Assembly (NCBI GenBank): GCA_009741485.1 | Contig: CM019236.1 | Span: 67,709,488 to 67,773,487, forward strand | DNA: 64,000 nucleotides | Source of the DNA: Malurus cyaneus samueli | Lineage: Eukaryota > Chordata > Aves > Passeriformes > Maluridae | Direction: 5' to 3' | Shown: positions 1-13,424 of the stretch, in pieces | How the letters are laid out: the number at the start of each line of letters is the position of its first letter | Numbering within the stretch: position 1 is the stretch's first letter | Program-made: the position numbers and the translations under genes | Notes under the pieces: generated by a model | What the model saw: only the letters and a program-made list of their open reading frames with translations | Databases searched by the model: none | What the model was told of the DNA's origin: nothing

Positions 1-579
1 AAGAAGAGATTCTCAGCCTCCAAGAGTACTTGAACTTCTCTTTTAAGTCAATCTTTAAATTATACTTTTAGGGTCTCAGTTCTAAACAAACTTGGATCCA
101 ATCTGCCTATTTTTAAAGACTGACAAGGCACTCACAACTCCCACAGTTACACTTCCATGCAAATATTTCCCATCCAAACTTCCACGTGGTACGTTCCTGT
201 AAAACTCTGTGACAATAAACAAAAAATGTTCCAGGACCAAGGTTAAGCACATCACTGCAAGAGCAGAACTGAGCCTCCACCCTTAAACAAACAATAAGCA
301 GAAACAGCCACAAAACAACTTAAGACACTGTTTCAATTTCAGTGAAAAAATTTGCTGAGAATTTGTTTGGAGACAGAAGACAAATATTACTAAAAAAGTG
401 TATTTAAAAACACCCCAAAAAACCCCAACCACCACAATCCAACACTGGAAAACCCTGGAGTTTTTCTGAGTTGCTTTGATAACAGCACTTTCCATACAAA
501 TGCACTTATTAAATGAAAACCTGTTAAAATTGGCTGAAGTGGTATTGAAAGCTCCAAAAACTCCAGAAGACATAATTAC

Positions 580-706
580 CTGTGGTTGATTCCTAATTGG
601 CTCTTCTGAAGAAGCAGAAGAGTTTTGGGGGTTTGACTGTGCAACTATCTGATTATGGTCATTTAAACGGAATTGCAGCTGAACCATCCTCCCAATCTGC
701 CTTGTC
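580..706 (-). CDS. Candidate internal exon, product not recognised
   Basis: On the minus strand a possible acceptor (TTCAATTAG) is followed by a 127-base open stretch that ends in CAG before GTAATT, a passable donor. The reading frame carries one base in from the previous exon and encodes 42 residues. They begin TRQIGRMVQLQF, end IRNQPQ, and are rich in Gln, Asn and Ser, as in a low-complexity linker of a nuclear protein. I do not recognise the family. The acceptor's pyrimidine tract is poor near the AG, and there is no partner exon in the window to confirm it. If real, the gene runs leftward out of the window and the sequence to the right is its upstream intron. A chance open frame is quite possible. 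Confidence 0.25.
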
Positions 707-1159
707 CTAATTGAATCAGCTCATACTGCACTCTTCTAAACAGTGGATTATTAAAAACAAAAAAAAAGAGTAATAGTCACTCCTAGAATGCAAGAAAGGA
801 CTGATTGTTGTACTGTTGCCAGTAAAAATCCTTTTTGCTCTTTCTCTGGCTTTTCCAAAGATCCATTTTCTCCTGTCCCTGTCCCTCTCTACGCGTGTGC
901 TTATTGTCCCCTCGTCTGTGTGAGCCGTTCCAGAGCTGAGTGTGAAGAACTGCAAGCAGCCTCCCAAACGAGGCCTCTCCAGCTTTCCAAATCTCGTGGC
1001 TGATAAATGTGAATGTGCATCTCGGGACGCTGTTGGTTTTATTGGAGCAGATGTTAAGAGTTCTGCCAGGGATCTCACACTTTATCGCTGCTACCCCTCA
1101 TTCCACCTGAAATTCTGCAGCATATGGAACAATGCTGGTGTGTAATATGGCTCAGTGAA

Positions 1160-1373
1160 AGGAAATAATAAAAAAAAAAAAACTAGCAAGACTGGTTATA
1201 TTCCCATTTGTTAAAAAAAAAAAAAAAAAAAAACAAAAACAAAAAAACCAAAACAACAAAAAAATAAACAAAAAAACTCACAAAACGAACAACAACAAAA
1301 AACCAGAAAAAAACAAAATGACCAAAACCAAACCAACCAAGAAAACCCCATTTTTTTTTTTTTTTTTTTTTTT
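1160..1373. repeat. A-rich low-complexity tract followed by a T run
   Basis: Two A runs and a CAAAA/CAACAA-like A-rich stretch (about 1,215-1,320) are followed by a run of more than 20 T at 1,351-1,373. The A-rich and T-rich parts could pair as a hairpin. It probably arose from poly-A tails or simple-repeat expansion. Open frames across it (Phe-rich or Lys-rich) are artefacts of composition. Confidence 0.8.
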
Positions 1374-3295
1374 GGAGCAGAAATTGCTTTGTGGCCCATG
1401 TACACAGCATCTGACAATGCTTTCATTCAGGGCACATCATCCTGAATGACTGAAATTAATTCCTTCATGGAATTTAAAAAGCATTTCCCCAATTTCTCCA
1501 ATGTAAAGGTCTCATGCCATTTCTCAAGCAGGAGACTTTGAATTTTATTGCAAATATTTCTAAAGTTGTAAATGTATAAACAAGCACACAGCACTTTAAT
1601 CAGACTGGTTTGGGTAAACAGTTGCAGTGCAGCAAGGACGGGCTTTGACAAACCCAAATATCAGCTGAGAGCCTCTGAAACCTCAGTTTTTGGGGAATAA
1701 TGTGAGTTAAATTGTTAATTGAAACTAACACCCGTGGGGAGACTCTTCTGCTACCTAAGTACCTCAAACTCTGCCCTGAGAAACTGATTGTCTCAGGACA
1801 GCATTCGGTAATTGGCTGGTAGTCTTTCATTTGGGTGGATGGGGCAATATTAGCAGACAAAAAAATGAAAAACAGAAATTTTGCAGACACATTTAAAGTG
1901 CAAAATATTAAAAAAAAGTCCCACTTCCTTCTGTAGTTTAAAATACTTTAGTCTGTTTTTATTTCTATCTGCTTCAAAAACAGGAGCAAGTTGAAAACAA
2001 AGGCTAATGATTTCATCTCCCAAATGAAACACAGAATATTTAGAGCTGGATTCCAGATTGAGACATGACTGCACTGCCTGGCAATTTAAGGGATCACACA
2101 TCTCCGAACACCCTAAAGCACAGCTTCTGAAATGTTCCCCTGTCATTTAACACACTGATCAGATGAATGCATACCAGGGGGTGGCCAATCCAGGGCTATG
2201 GGTGAAAGTCATCACAGTTTATGAAGGGAAACAATTCCTGCAGTTTTACCTTGCTGAGTGAGATGCACAACATTAATTTCCTTGAAGTGCCTTTGAACTG
2301 TCTCTTAATAAATATTTTCTGATTTAAAACTTACTGAAAAAGAGTGAGAAGGGGGAGAAAGACACAAGAGAAGGTAACCCGATGTTTCAGCACCTTCATC
2401 CTGAGACAAATAGAATAAACTGCACCATTAAAATTACAAACCGAGAGCACAGGAAGGTCAAACAGCATTTGCATTTTGAATAGAACAGTTTTAAAACCTG
2501 ACCTTGATATTTTTACTTCTTCTAGCAGGATCTAAATTTTTGATGAAAAAATCTGACAATATCACGGAAAATGTGTCCCAAGTCAAACATGCTGTCTAAT
2601 AGCGTCTGACTATTAACTGTCCTTTTATGGTTAATTTATTAAACAGCTTTGTTCCTCTTGCTGGGCATTCATCTGTTTTAAGGAGAGCAACCTCTGCAGA
2701 CCAGTTTTGTGCTGTGCAGAAGCCAGAAGCTGGAAACAGAACAGACTTAAAATTGTAAGGAAATTGAAACAGATCTTGGTTCCATAAGAAGTAGTAAAAT
2801 GTATCACTTATTATAGAACTCTTAAAATACCATAAAACCCGAAATAAATGCATGAGGGCTCTCTGCAGATATTTATGCATTCTGAGAACTGCATAGATCA
2901 CCCCTGAATAGTTATGGCACAGATATAGGCATTTTATAAAATAAATAGGCACAATAAAGAAAAGCAATGGGACTTCTGGTATCACCATGGGCACATGATG
3001 TGCCTCTTAGGCCTGCATAAATAAATTACTTGTATGATATCTGTTTATATATTTAATGCATATGTGTTCACCAATAAATTTTTAAAAATTCAATATAAAT
3101 TTTATTTTGTTCTTTCTTGTTTTTTTTTTTTTTATTGGCTCATAACTGCAAAGAATACTCAAGGAGGTTTGTCTGGGAAGTTAACATTCTTTTATGATTT
3201 CTCCCTCATCTGGAAAAACAGAAAAGGAGGAATAGCAAAAAGAAACTGCTCTGAATATTATTTTTGTTTTGTTAATTGTCAAAATAAGAATGCTT

Positions 3296-3312
3296 AACAA
3301 CAACAACAACAA
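3296..3312. repeat. (AAC)n microsatellite
   Basis: About five and a half perfect AAC/CAA units run into an A run. On the minus strand they read as a Leu run inside a long chance open frame. Confidence 0.85.
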
Positions 3313-6300
3313 AAAAGCAGTTGAGTGATAGAAATACAACCTCTCCAAGAGTGCCCATGGTCTAAAGCACATGAACTCACCCACAGTGTCAACCACACTA
3401 TCAAGTTTTGTGTCTTGCCAACAAGAGAGAAAAAAACCCTTTTCTGCAGAATTAAGTGAGATCATTTCAGATGTGTAATATAAGGTTGTTGGGGAAAAAA
3501 CAACCCACAACACTACAAGCTCACACTCCAGGCTGTTATTTCCCTGGATGCTTTTCTGGGCCCGGATGATTACTGACTCTCTCTTGGCCCGGGCTCTCTG
3601 CTGCCAGACAGCGTCCAGCACTGAATTGGGATGGCACACACAGCCAGGAGCAAAGAGCCCTGCAGTGCCCTCTGCTCCCACAGAAACTCTGCTGAGCCCG
3701 AGCTGCTCCAGCTCTGTCAGGATCTGCCCACGCAGGATCTCAGCCCGGCTCCAATTCCACCACAGCATAACACAAACAAAGCTGAGTGCAGGGGAGGAGC
3801 ACCAGGGGATGGTGGAGCAGCTCCCAAGCAGAAGTTTGGGGTGGAAAGGTCTGTGCTTAATGCAGGGGTTCAGTTGGGTCTCTGGAGGAAAATAAGGAGC
3901 TGGTCTGGTTAGTCCAAGGTGTAGCAAGGGAACGACTCCTTTCCCTGAGCAGCTGGAGAAAAAACATGGGATGAACTGACCTAAACCTCTTGCTCCATGT
4001 TTTTAAAATTTATTTCACTTCTTGTTGTCCTGTCCTGATTTATTTAGTAATAAATTCAATTAATATTACCAAGTTCATAGTGTTTTTCCTGTAACAGTAT
4101 TTGCTGAGGGATCTCTCCCAGTCCTTATCTCAACTCATGAACCCTTTGTTATATTTTTTCTCCCCTGTCCAGCTGAGGACAGAATGACAGAGAAGCTTTG
4201 GTGGGTACCTGGTGTCCAGCCAGGGTCAACCCAGTGCAGATTGGCACCACGAAGGTCCCCGGAGTGAACCACACAGGGCTCTGCTCCAGAATGAACTCAG
4301 TCCCCAGTTCTGACACAGAGTTTGGGAAGTGACACCCAAAGGTGCTGCAGCCACCCCGGGAATGAGTGGACACAAAGCAGACACCTCCTGAGCCTGGAGC
4401 TCCTTCCCACCGAGCTAATCCAAGCTGCATCACTTTTCCTGTTCTCTTTTCCAGCAGGAAATCAGGTTCCCTCTGAAAACATTGGGCACTGCAAGCTGCT
4501 TCTGGCTCTTCAGCTCCCGATTCACATCAATTCCCACTGATCAGAGAACACTTTGGGACTTATAAGGGTTTGTTTGCAGCTGTGTGCCCTTTTGCATGGC
4601 TGCCAGGGGTAATGAAATGGATGGTCAGCCAAATTCTGGCACTCCCAGAGTGGTGATGGATGCTGGCTCACACTGTAGGGAACGTGGAAGGAAGAGTGAT
4701 GAGGTTTACTGTTAATGCAAATCTAAAATAAATACAGCCAGTGCTAAACTGAATATCAGTTTATTCCCTCTTCACGGAGCACAATATTAATTTTGTGAAT
4801 CTCTATAGAGATACACACATTCTGATTCTCTGCAGAGTTTAATGCTGATGATGCCTGGAGCAAGAGAATCCTTTCCCTCCATCACCACTTCACCATCTCC
4901 CATTTAAAACAAGTCATGGCACTGTGTCTCCAGCAGAGGAGAAGAATGCATTAGCTCACAAAAGATGCAGCTTCTCTTTCCCTGGACAAGGGAGGTGTCT
5001 GTTGGGACAACAATCCTGTGATTCAGTAATTCCTACAAGACTCTCTTTCAAGAATTCATACCAGCTTTAAGTTGGTTTTTGATTTCAGGGCTGAGAAAGG
5101 GAGAATTTTTGCCTTTTGGGGTTGTCAAAGCCAAGAGCCTGTGCAGCTTCAAGCAGAGATGTCGAATGTGCAGAACATGTGGTTTGGGTTAAATCCAGTG
5201 GATTATTGACAGTGCATCAGGACCAGCTGCATTTTCAGCATTTCAGGAATTCTGAGGGTTTATGCTAAGGACTCTTCACAGACAAAATCCTGGTTGTTGA
5301 AAGCAGCAGTGCTTGTGCAAGTGTGTCATGGATGTTGCCTGTGACAGCCTCAAGCACAACTGATTTTCTAAGCAAGTTAATGACATGGCTTCTATTTTAA
5401 CTGGCAATAATCCCAAATTAATCTTCATATCTAATTGGGCTTTTTTTTTTAAGAGAAATTTCATACAGCAAGCAGTGAGCTAAGGAAAAATTTAAAAAAA
5501 AACAGTTGAAAAGGAAGAAAAAGAACCATTGGCATCATATTAATTGGAAACAGTTTTTGAAGGGATTTGAACCTTGGAAAAAGAAATGAGGAGATCCAAA
5601 TGACATATGAACTGCAGATAAAGACTCTGCCACTGAGCTCCAAGGAGTTCCTTTTTAATCAGCATGAGTAGACAAAATGAAAAAGAGCAGCATCCCAGAG
5701 CATGCAGCAACATCACCACCTACTTTGGGGGAAGTAGAGAACTCCAGCAAAGAGAAGAGGAATGAAAATAAATTCTCTCTCTGTAAGAGAAAATGAGAAA
5801 ACCCACCTCAGCTTCTGTATGCTCTCAATTCAAATCCAAGCAAAGAAATTTCTGACCAAGGCTCATGGGATTATGTGCCCAGAGAGTTGTACACCTGCAG
5901 TACCTTTAGTGTGACGTGCCCATGAGAGAAACTTAAATTTTCTCTCTGGAGCTGTAGAAGGAAAAATGTTGACAGTGGTTGCATGCAAATCATGAGATAT
6001 TTTCAGTTTATAAATTTCTGCTATTGTCAGAAATAAAGGAATTAATGGATTTCAACTGCAAAGGTTGTTTAGACTCCATGTGGATTAATGCACTACCTAC
6101 ATCTGAATTCATTAATTGCAAAAATTTACCAGCATATTTATTGATATGTGCACACATATAAGTGTGCAGGACCTTTTACACCTCAGAAAAATAAATCAAA
6201 AGCAGGGGAAATGCATGTTTGTAAGCTTTTGTCAATAAATTTGTTCTTAGCTTGAGATCTTGCTGCACCAAATTGCAGCCTGAAGCAAATCTTGTGGTTT

Positions 6301-9300
6301 GGGATTAGTTATAAATTCCTAAAATTGTAGTTTTGTAATGGAAACCATGATAGACCCTTAATTATAGGAGTAAGAACACGAGATTTAGCAATATAATATA
6401 TCTCCTTGGAAAATATAATTGCAGAGCAATTAGGCATTAGGCTGCCTGTCTACCAACTCTTTTCCCCCTCAGGAGAAAGTTGGGAGTGACATTAATTTTA
6501 AATCACCTGGAAAGGATCGTGCTGGGTCTGCAGCATCCCTGTGTGTCCTTGCAAGGTTCCGCTGCCTTTGGGGCACTGGGCTGGGACAGAGATGTCCCTG
6601 TCCCCCTGAAAGGGGAGAAACTCACTCAGGGCTGCCTGGCCCCCAGCTTTTTGGCTGCTGCTCGTGGCACCTGGAGCGTTTTCTCCCTGTCACCAAGTTG
6701 TGGGCACAGCTCCTGTCACCTTGGCTGCCTGGGCTGCCCTGTGCCCGTCAGGAGTCAGACAAAGCTCTTCCATCCCACACCCAAACAGGTCACCCTGAAC
6801 AAGCTGCTGTGCCAGTAAACTCAGGTGCCAGAGGTATTTCCTGGGGCATAAATTCCACAAAGTCATTGTTACTGCTGGTTTGAGTCCAGAGAGTATGAAA
6901 TGTACAAAGATCACCTCAATCTGGGATCATAAAATCCAGTCTGGAGATGACAAAGCAGATCTGGGAACTGAGTTTCACTGGGTTTTGTGCATCCAAAAAG
7001 TGAAAGCAGATGGTAACTCTCCCTGGAGATGAGCAATTTTCATCTCTGGCATGCTTACATGCTATTTCTGAGCACCCCAAAAAGCCGCCACCACCATGGA
7101 AATTCCAGCGTTGCCATCTATGTTTTCTCTGGATGTTGGGCAGAGTTCACAACCCAATAATTGTGTGGAAAATCCCATGTAGGGCTGGTGTCCTGCTCCA
7201 GCCTGTGCAGCTCTCCTCCATCAACCCCTGTTCAGCTCAGGAACCCTGGCCATTCCCACCAAACCTCCCTTCCCAGGCCGTCCTTGGATGGCTCTGAGGT
7301 CAGGAAGAAGACACAGCTCCAGCTTTGCAGGGCAGCATCTGGACAGGGTCTGCCTGTTCTTCTCTTTTGGGATGAGGAGGGGAACGAATCCACAGAGGGC
7401 TGGCTGCTGGCAGTGCAGAGCTCTGTGCATCCCATCCTTCTGCTCCTTCTCCCTCCTCTTCCCACTTCTGTGAACCACCTGCCATTCCCATCACGTTTCC
7501 ACACTGATCCTGAAACCTGTATCGGTCCAAGATGAGGATTTGGGATGAAATTTCTGACTAAAACTCCTATTGCCCTTTCTTCTTATTTTGTCACAACCAT
7601 TGGGCTGGGTGGCATATCCACACTCCTGAAAACTCCTAAAAATCATCTCTTCTTGAGTCCCTTGGGCAGGTTTGGTGTGGGTGCACAGACTCAGAGCAGC
7701 ACTCCCCTGGCAAAAACACTTTTGTTGCATGGTGTGATTTGAATCTGTAAAGTACCACTAATAAGAGTTGTTGTGTCCTTTTTAGTGAATTGGCAGAATC
7801 CAGGCACTCTAACAGAAAACAAGGTTTTGTTTCTGCTTTCTTTTTCTTCCACCTCCTGTAACTGCAGCAAAACCACCCTTAGACTATTTAGCCATACATA
7901 TGTTATTTTTCCAAAGGGAGTTGAGGATCTTGTGTTTAAGCAATGCCTGCTTTTAATAGCTTATGAAATATCAAAGTCTCCATCCTCCAGAGCAGCTTTT
8001 CCTTATAAAAATGTGTATTTTCAGGTAGCTGTCACATTCTGAGAAGCCTGTGAGGCTGGAGAGCTTCTCCTTTTGTGCTATCCCACATCAGGCTGAAAGT
8101 TAAGAGACACATTTTTGCTGAGTATCAAACAAACTCCTGTGGGCAGCTCAGTTATTCCTTAGGAGTACAAGGTCAGATATTCCTTTCAAAGGCAGACTAC
8201 TCCCCAAAAATTGTTTTTCTCAAACACATGGTGACAGGAACCAATCAGCCACCACTGAGTTCTCAGTAACAAAGTTTTGGGGTGATGAGCCAATACCAGG
8301 CAGAATCTCTATTGGAGCTGTCAGGCAGCTTCCCACTAAATTTGGTGGAAAACCAAAAACGCAGTGTCTCAGGGTGTCACTGGCAAAATCGGGACCTATG
8401 GAATTTACAAAAAAATTACAAAAGATTCAGAATTCTCTTTTGTTAATACTGGTCTGGGCACTTACAAAAAACACATATAAATGAAAGTTTTCTTCCTTTG
8501 TGGGGAATTTACATGGGCAAAAGAGGAGGTTTTCAGGTGCTGTTGGAAAGGGACTCATGATGAGGATGAGGGGAAATGGGATTTATTCCTGAGGCTGGAT
8601 ATGAAGTCACCAAGCACAAGGTCTGTATTATTATTACAGATGTCATGGAAGCTAACAAAGATCATTCACCTTTCTTCCTCTAATTAATAGCTTAGCTTTT
8701 ACATTTCAGAATTTGAAATGGATTTTTATATGACCTTTACTTTTTTGATATCCAAAATTATGGTTCAATGAAAATATTTAATACATTCAAGTAGAAATGC
8801 CAAGACCAATTATTTTCATGCAGTGAAAATGTTGCCTCACAGTAAAAAAATTATATTTTCATCCTTTTCTCATCATTTTGATAAAGAAACTACTGAGAAA
8901 ATATGATGAGATTGGAGTACATGCTAGTAGTCAGTAGCAATTCTATGTAGAGCATTGACAAGGACTTGGTCTGACAAGTTTAATTAATTTGAGTATTAAT
9001 TAATTGATAGACTACTGGAAGTGTGAAACCCCAGAGTCCAATAAATTCAACAGATTTAGATACATGTAACGTATTTATATACTTCCTTACAAAAAAATAC
9101 TAGATAAAAAATGAGACTTAAAGCAAAAATCAGCACCCAAACCCATCAATTTATATTAACTTTTTAGACAGGGAAAATGAAAGAATTTCCACAAAGACAC
9201 TGTTCCATGTAAGATTCAGCTCCCTGTCATGGGCACTGTGAAGACTGTGAGGAAGATGAAATTGGCAGGGATGATCACAGAAATAAAACTTTTAAAAGAA

Positions 9301-12300
9301 TACTCTTATTATTCTGCATTATATCCTGAACAAGATATTATGCACTCTTCTCATGTGCATACAAAAAAAAAAAAAAGAAGTTTAAATCCATTAGCACATG
9401 GTTGAGAAACAACCAGTCTATAGGAATGTGGTTTTGTGTGGGTATGAAAAGCCTGAACATCTGCTCCTTTGGCACAATAAACGCAATCACTCCTCCTGGG
9501 CCCATGATCTTCCCTCCAGCTCCAACAAGTGTGAACCAAAGCATGCAAACATGAATGCTCTCCCCTCTGAAACAGGGGAATATTTCCATTTGGATTTACA
9601 GTGCTCAGTGAAACAGGAAAGGATGCCTGACCAGAGAGAGGCAGTTCATCTGTAAATGCAAATCCGCCGCTCTCTGGAGCGCAGCTTTCCCTGCTCGTAC
9701 GAGGAGCAGCCTGGACTCAGAGCTGTCCTGTCCTGCCTGCCGGTCTGTCTGTCAGGGCTGCTTTTTGGAGGCTTTTCTGCTTTTTTTTCTGAACTTACAA
9801 GGCCTGACAGAGGCTCAGCTGGAGGGAGAACCTCGCTGCAGAAAGGAAAGAACATGGCCTGAGCAGCTCCCCTCAGATGGGGTGGATTTCTTCAGGACAG
9901 CAGAAGGAGTGAAATCAGAAGCATCAGCGCTGTTATCTGAGAGAGATATGAACAGTTCTGGGTTATTTTCTGCCTCCAACAACATCATTTCCAATTGTTC
10001 CAGCCACCAATTGCAGGAGACCAAATGCACCAAAGGCAAGAAGCAAACAGCAGCACCCGGTTCCTGGACACTCTGAAACCAAGGGTCAGTTTGCCTCTTC
10101 AGGAAGGTGATGAAATTAGGAGCTCTGTTTGACCTTAAAAGAAATCTTTTTAGGAAAAAGGAGGGCTTAAGACCAGTCATAGCATAGAGAAGAGTAGGAT
10201 TTTTATATAAAAGAGTTACTTTCTGTTGCTGGATCCTTCAACATGACTGGCTCAATGTAGGGGAATTATCTTCATCATCGAGGTAAAAAAATTCCCTTAG
10301 AGTTTAAAGTGACTCAGCCTGAGCAGTGAAACAAAAGAACATGGCTGAGGTGCTCATTTGTGGCTGCTGGCAGCATGGGACATCCTGATGCACAGGCAGG
10401 GACAGAAGATTAAAATTACAAGAAGGAAGAGGTTTGGGCTGTTCTGGAGCCTCTGTGACGGCTCAGAGCTGTGCAGATGAAGGCAGCATCCTCTGAACCT
10501 CCTCTTCTGCACCCCAAACCACCACACCAGAGACCCCAGCCACAGAAAATGTAGCAGAAAGGAAATACAAACCTGGGCACAGTGAGAATCTGATACAGGT
10601 CTTGTCTATATCATCACTAACACCTTTTTTAAGGTCAAATGTGATGTTTTACTATTGATGTTCTCCTTTGTGTTTTAACCAAGATGGATTTCTTTGAGGA
10701 ATTTAAATATGCTTCATTTACAACACCATTAAGAGCAAAAAATTAGGTAATTTCTTTCCCTGCTTCTTTTACCAGCATTTACTTAATTAAGAAACAATGA
10801 AATAACAATATGCAGTATTGACTCTGTGAAGTTCTGTAGGTAATAATAATGACTTTATTTGCAGAAATATGTAACCTGCCTTGGAGAGTAAAGCTCTTCA
10901 TGCACAAAAGGTTTCAGTGAAATGGCTCTTACGATTCTGTTTCAGAACACTTCAGTGAGAACATTTCTTATCCTTGTAAATTTTGTTTGCATTTAGGGAT
11001 CCTTGAGAATTTTCTTCTCTCAAGGCCCAGTATTACCATATGATTTATAATTACTTCACAGAGTCTTGACAAATATTCCAAAAGAATTTCAGCCATAACT
11101 CATTCCTGGAGCATTGTCAGTAATAAAATTTTAATCACAGATCTCAGGAATTAATTCAGCATCTCACAGAAAGTGAGCATTTCACTCACAGTGAGGTTAA
11201 CACAGTTAGCTGCTCAAAGCACCTTGGGTCAATGCCATGGCTACATACTTTTTCAGATCTAAGCATCTTTGAGGCTTTTGGGCCCAAGCAAATAGTTTTG
11301 GTCAGATTCATAATTATAGCATTTTGTTTAAAAGAAATTAAGGATGTGTGTTGTTTCTTTTTCTTGTTTGTTTGGGGTTTTTTTTGCCTAATGAAAACTG
11401 GAGGCACTCCAATCCTCTGAAAATCCAATCTCTTTGAATATAATATCCAGAATTGGAAGAAAATAAAAGAATTTTCACTGTTACAGTTCAGATACATTGC
11501 AGGTAAAGTCTCTGGATTTGCCAACATGTTCTTCTTCCATTCCAGGTACAGAAATCAGAAGTTCTATCAACTTTTGTTATAAATGCTTAAAACTTGCTGA
11601 TAACTGCCTAATTATCTTGCCATTAACCATTCCTACCAAATTATAGCCATGAATAAACCCCTGTATTTATAACAAGGAAACTGAAAGCTCAGGAATCAAA
11701 AGTCAATTTTTGCAAAACAAAGAGCATGTCTTCAAATACAGATGAAAATATCGACACCTACCAGGAATGACACAGACCCATATCTCTACAACATCTCGAG
11801 GGAATCAAAATTCAGCAAGGGAAAGAAAAATCTCAAACAAAAACAGTAAATTAAATTGAGGAGACTGGAAATTTCCACACGGCACCTGTAGTTCTGGTAG
11901 CAGACAGAACTCCAGGCCCCTAAAAGGGCTGCTTGGGACAAATCAATTTTTTTAAATGAATCTGCTGGGTTTTATTATTAGCTTGCATTGTGTGCGCACC
12001 AGTTTTATTTCTGCTCTTTTATTATTTGTGCTCATGAGAATTATTTTCATTTCCCAACCAATAAAGAGAATTGACTAAGACATCTAATAAAAAGACCCTT
12101 TGAAACTGAAGTTCTTCATGAATCTCATAAATAGTAACCTACTTTTCCCCTTAACATATAGTGGAAATAAAAAAGCAAAGTGTTTATTTAAGCAGATCTG
12201 GAAGTCCTGTGCCCATGCACATGTTGTAAAAGTAGCAATTCCAAGAGCAATGAATGGGAAAAAAATGCTAATTTCTGTAAAACTATAATTGATCTGATTG

Positions 12301-12744
12301 CAGTGAGATTTTCCTATTATTTGTTAAAAGTCTCCCTTAGCTAAGTTGGTCTAAAAGGCTCAAAAATACGTGGAAAGTGGGTGAGGGGAGAAGCAGAGGA
12401 AGACTAAAATACCTACATTTACTACATCTATACCCATATTGCCATTTTCTGTTCAAAAGGAGTTGAAAGCTCACAGTTGTTCAAATGTTAGCCAGTCTAA
12501 CATCTTACCAGGGTATGACTTGCTTTTGAATCTGGGTTGGCAAAAATCCTGCTTTTATTTCCACTCCCATTAGTTATAGCTATTAAATACATGGGGGGAG
12601 AGTGGTGCTTCAAATTCCAAACCAGTTCCAATTTCTTTTCTTAAACCCAGATGTGCAGAAGAAATAAGATACCAATGCCAAGAGCAGCCTGAAGTGGGCA
12701 ACACTTCTGACCAAAAAACTTTTGAAACCTGTTTTGCTTTCCAG

Positions 12745-12970
12745 GTGACACCGACAGACATCAGAACATCAAAGTATTCACCGGGCTCGAAGCATTCCAG
12801 CTGCATGAGCTGATGTTCCACGAGGTCCAAACCATCACATGGCCATCACCAATGGAGATTGCAAAAAGCCAAAATGTTCTTCACATCTGTGATGAGGCCC
12901 CCAGGCATTCAGACACTTTTGAAGAAATTGTTCCAAGGAATTTTGCTCAGTGGAAAGGGAATGGAGCTGA
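12745..12970 (+). other. Candidate terminal exon, copy A (frame broken)
   Basis: This is the counterpart of 25,399-25,625. It is preceded by the same pyrimidine-rich acceptor (TTTTGCTTTCCAG). The long frame seen in copy B is interrupted here near 12,930, where A has lost one base relative to B, and one His codon reads as Thr. Given that most A/B differences are single-base losses, the break is more likely sequence error than true inactivation. Coding status is unproven. Confidence 0.2.
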
Positions 12971-13298
12971 ATTCTTCTGTTCAGATAAAACGCTACTCCA
13001 AACTACAAATTCCCATTTTCATTGGGCTCCAGCACTCACTGCTGGGAAGAGAGGAAAGAACCATCTGGTGCCTCTCCCCTGCCCTCACCTCTCCCCAGCC
13101 TCGCTGCTTTCCATCTGCCCATGCTCCCACCAGCAAATGTCATTGCAGCCCTTCCAGGTAGGACCGCTGGATCCTGCATCTGCAGTTTAATAAATTATCA
13201 AAATGTCAGGATCACCTGGGTGACAGAGCTCAGTGACAGCTCAGGGCTCTGCAGCTAGCAGCACGTGACTTGGTGTCACCCAGCAGGGGAGAGCCCTT

Positions 13299-13424
13299 CA
13301 GCAATTAGGGTTTTCTCAGTAATTAGGGTTTTCTCAGCAATTAGGGTTTTCTCAGCAATTGGGGTTTTCTCAGCCATTAGGGTTTTCTCAGCAATTGGGG
13401 TTTTCTCAGCAATTAGGGTTTTCC
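13299..13424 (+). repeat. 18-bp minisatellite, 7 units (copy A)
   Basis: Seven contiguous units of CAGCAATTAGGGTTTTCT occur with minor variants (CAGTAATT, CAATTGGGG, CAGCCATT). Each unit carries one TTAGGG-like or TTGGGG-like word but the period is 18, so this is not telomeric repeat. Because 18 is divisible by 3 it keeps open frames in both directions, which explains apparent repetitive peptides here. Copy B has five units at 25,964-26,050. Confidence 0.95.

Larger units (their letters stand above)
1..8876. other. Single-copy non-coding left flank
   Basis: This stretch has no second copy elsewhere in the window. It is AT-rich sequence with moderately GC-richer islands around 3,540-3,900, 6,480-6,840 and 7,080-7,520. 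I found no gene apart from the weak exon candidate at 580-706. Open frames are short, overlap each other on both strands and lack recognisable domains. Simple repeats at about 1,160-1,373 and 3,296-3,312 are listed separately. It reads as intronic or intergenic vertebrate DNA. Confidence 0.6.

Noticed and set aside
1183..1426. Phe-rich and Lys-rich open frames
   Set aside because: Translation of A-rich and T-rich low-complexity sequence.
3181..3927. Longest open frame in the window, 248 codons on the minus strand
   Set aside because: It spans a GC-rich patch, an AAC microsatellite (giving a Leu run) and AT-rich sequence with no domain, no splice logic and overlapping frames on the other strand. 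It is best explained by chance.
9338..9655. Overlapping open frames on both strands (one with VGAGGKIMGPGG on the minus strand), repeated at 21,943-22,260
   Set aside because: The repetition is due to the large duplication. No splice sites or domain match, and an A/T homopolymer interrupts the region.
13299..13424. Interstitial telomeric repeat or CRISPR-like array
   Set aside because: TTAGGG occurs once per 18-bp unit rather than in tandem, and units are contiguous with no spacers. It is a plain minisatellite.
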